Assembly (NCBI GenBank): GCA_050486105.1
Contig: JBJHCR010000140.1
Span: forward strand, 1 to 15,620
Direction: 5' to 3'
From: JAEXNA01 sp050486105
GTDB taxonomy: Bacteria > Vulcanimicrobiota > Xenobia > Xenobiales > JADMJV01
DNA: 15,620 bases
This document shows, piece by piece, positions 14,151-15,620 of this stretch. A model generated the notes under the pieces. That model searched no databases. It saw only the letters and a program-made list of their open reading frames with translations, and was not told where the DNA came from. The number at the start of each line of letters is the position of its first letter. Positions within the stretch are counted from its first letter, which is position 1. A program made the position numbers and the translations under genes.

Positions 14151-15620
14151 GTGCTTAAGCATCTAGCTGTTCTCTTGGACCCCGCAAGCCGCAGGCAATA
14201 CGCGCTTCTGGCAGTCTTCTCCGTGGTCTCCAGTCTGCTTCAAACAGTTGGGGTAGCGGCCATATCCCTTTTTTTCACTGTTCTCCTCGGAGGCAAGCTG
14301 CCGGCCATGGCTCAAGCCATGGTGGACCACTACGATTTCGTTTTTCTGGGCTTTTTGGTTTTGCTGGCCGCCCTGTCCGGTACCTTGAGTTCCGGATTGG
14401 TCACCTATTTCGGCATAAAGCTTTCCTGGCGACAATACGAGAGGATCTCAAGCCTGCTGCTGCAGAGATTCTTGAGCAACCCCTACGAATGGCATTTGCA
14501 GCGAAATTCTTCAGAGTTGACCAATGCGGTCCTCTCGGAAGCCAAATCTGTGGGGAGCATCCTCCAAAACTGTGTTCTGGTCATGGTCAAGAGCACCGAG
14601 CTTCTCTTCCTCACGGCGCTCCTGTTCGCGGCCAAGCCCTATGTGGCGATGGTGGCCTTTCTCTCTTTCGCTAGCATCTATTGGATGCTCTTCCGGCTCA
14701 ATCGGGGGATCGTTCGCAACCAAGGGCGCCTGCTGGTCCAGGCCAATGGCGACAGCCAGAAATCCGTCGCCGAGGCTCTGGGTGGGATCAAGGCGGTCAA
14801 GGTGGCTGGGAACGCTCTGTACTTCCGGGAGCGATTCCAGGAAGCGGCCCGACGGGCGGTCAGGGCCACCGCCAATGTGCAATATTTCTCACTGATGCCC
14901 AAGTATTTCATCGAGATTCTTCTCTTCGGAGGCTTGGTAGGTTTTGTGGTGGTCTCCCAGCTTAGGCACTGGGGAGTCTTTGAGAGCATTCCCCTCATCG
15001 CCCTCTACGGTGCTGCAGCCTTGCGCATGTTGCCGGCCGCTCAACAACTCTACTATTCGGTGATCAACCTGGTGGCGGGACAGTGGGTGCTGGAGAAGAT
15101 CGCCGAGGAATTGAGCGACGAAGGGCCGTCTTCATCCAGCCGCATCGACAGGGAAATCTTGGAGAGCGATTCAGAGCAATTGCTGGCCCTGCAGCAGGTG
15201 TGCTATCGCTACCCCAACGCTCACCAAAAGTCCATCCAAGACGTCTCGGTGACCATCGAGCGAGGTGAGAAAGTCGGAATTGTGGGAAGCACCGGAGCGG
15301 GCAAGACCACCCTGGTCGATCTGCTCTTGGGCCTCTTAGCTCCCAACGAAGGGAGCATCTCCGTAGCCAGACAGGAGAGCGGCCGAGAGCATCTGGTGGC
15401 CTATGTGCCTCAGCAGATTCATTTCTTAGACGACACTATAGCTGCCAACATCGCCTGGGGAGTCCCTCCGGAGAAGCGCGACAGGCAAAAGATCGAATTG
15501 GCTGCCCAAAAAGCGCGCATCCACGACCACATCGAAAGCCTCCCCCAAAAGTACGACAGCATGATGGGCGAGCGGGGACTTCGCCTCTCCGGGGGACAAT
15601 TGCAGCGCATCGGCATCGCC
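14151..15620 (+). CDS. ABC transporter, fused permease-ATPase (PglK/MsbA-like), cut by window end
   Basis: The visible 490 residues contain a membrane domain (about 15-310, with six predicted helices near 16-44, 62-87, 139-160, 165-183, 252-270 and 278-296) and most of an ABC ATPase domain. Walker A is GSTGAGKTT at 379-387, the Q-loop PQQ at 420-422 and the signature LSGGQ at 479-483. Walker B and the H-loop lie beyond the edge. The ATPase pattern (VPQQIHFLDDTI...NIAWG, then GERGLRLSGGQ) is like PglK and MsbA, exporters that flip lipid-linked oligosaccharides or lipids. Beside these genes, flipping of the lipid-linked repeat unit is the likely job. The start is GTG 14151; an in-frame TAG at 14142-14144 rules out earlier starts. 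No clear Shine-Dalgarno is seen. It follows the Wzz gene by 74 bases. Confidence 0.93.
   Translation, partial: MLKHLAVLLDPASRRQYALLAVFSVVSSLLQTVGVAAISLFFTVLLGGKLPAMAQAMVDHYDFVFLGFLVLLAALSGTLSSGLVTYFGIKLSWRQYERISSLLLQRFLSNPYEWHLQRNSSELTNAVLSEAKSVGSILQNCVLVMVKSTELLFLTALLFAAKPYVAMVAFLSFASIYWMLFRLNRGIVRNQGRLLVQANGDSQKSVAEALGGIKAVKVAGNALYFRERFQEAARRAVRATANVQYFSLMPKYFIEILLFGGLVGFVVVSQLRHWGVFESIPLIALYGAAALRMLPAAQQLYYSVINLVAGQWVLEKIAEELSDEGPSSSSRIDREILESDSEQLLALQQVCYRYPNAHQKSIQDVSVTIERGEKVGIVGSTGAGKTTLVDLLLGLLAPNEGSISVARQESGREHLVAYVPQQIHFLDDTIAANIAWGVPPEKRDRQKIELAAQKARIHDHIESLPQKYDSMMGERGLRLSGGQLQRIGIA

Noticed and set aside
1..15620. Insertion sequences, tRNA, rRNA
   Set aside because: I looked for transposase motifs, terminal repeats, tRNA-like folds with CCA and rRNA signatures and found none that hold.

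Overview
The window comes from a diderm (Gram-negative type) bacterium of moderately high GC content, judged by eye. The evidence is an outer-membrane Wza-type export protein, several Sec signal peptides and periplasmic enzymes. No rRNA or tRNA is present and I cannot name a phylum. GTG and TTG starts are frequent, and several starts lack a clear Shine-Dalgarno sequence.

Layout. Bases 1-447 hold no gene I can support, only a run of small inverted repeats and two weak DnaA-box-like sites. A Uma2-family nuclease-fold gene with a 21-bp tandem repeat follows (448-1272), then about 290 bases without a convincing gene. From 1566 to the right edge the window is an exopolysaccharide/capsule locus. 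It contains a GT4 glycosyltransferase (1566-2717, minus), an HCX5R tyrosine/dual-specificity phosphatase (2826-3272, minus), an O-antigen-ligase/Wzy-type membrane protein with a TPR-like C-terminal half (3373-5838, plus), a secreted DcrB/PsbP-like protein (5903-6478, plus), a FecR-domain membrane protein (6518-7543, plus), a LysM + YkuD L,D-transpeptidase (7597-8529, plus), a Wza-type SLBB export protein (8501-9670, minus), a Wzc-like co-polymerase with a degenerate kinase domain (9755-11527, minus), an intact stand-alone BY-kinase with a tyrosine-rich tail (11687-12487, plus), a Wzz-type chain-length protein (12529-14076, plus), and a PglK/MsbA-like ABC transporter cut by the window end (14151-15620, plus).

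How they could work together (inference from families). The glycosyltransferase builds the repeat unit on a lipid carrier, the ABC protein flips it, and the Wzy-type protein polymerises or ligates it. The Wzz protein and the BY-kinase form a split co-polymerase/kinase pair, and Wza exports the chain. The phosphatase may reset the tyrosine phosphorylation. The FecR, L,D-transpeptidase and DcrB-like proteins point to cell-wall remodelling around the export apparatus.

The most interesting point is that the locus encodes two divergently transcribed co-polymerase systems. One is intact and split into two polypeptides. The other is a one-piece Wzc-like protein whose P-loop, oligomerisation motif and tyrosine tail have all been lost while the reading frame stays open. 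This looks like a pseudokinase paralogue that may regulate or cap the active one.
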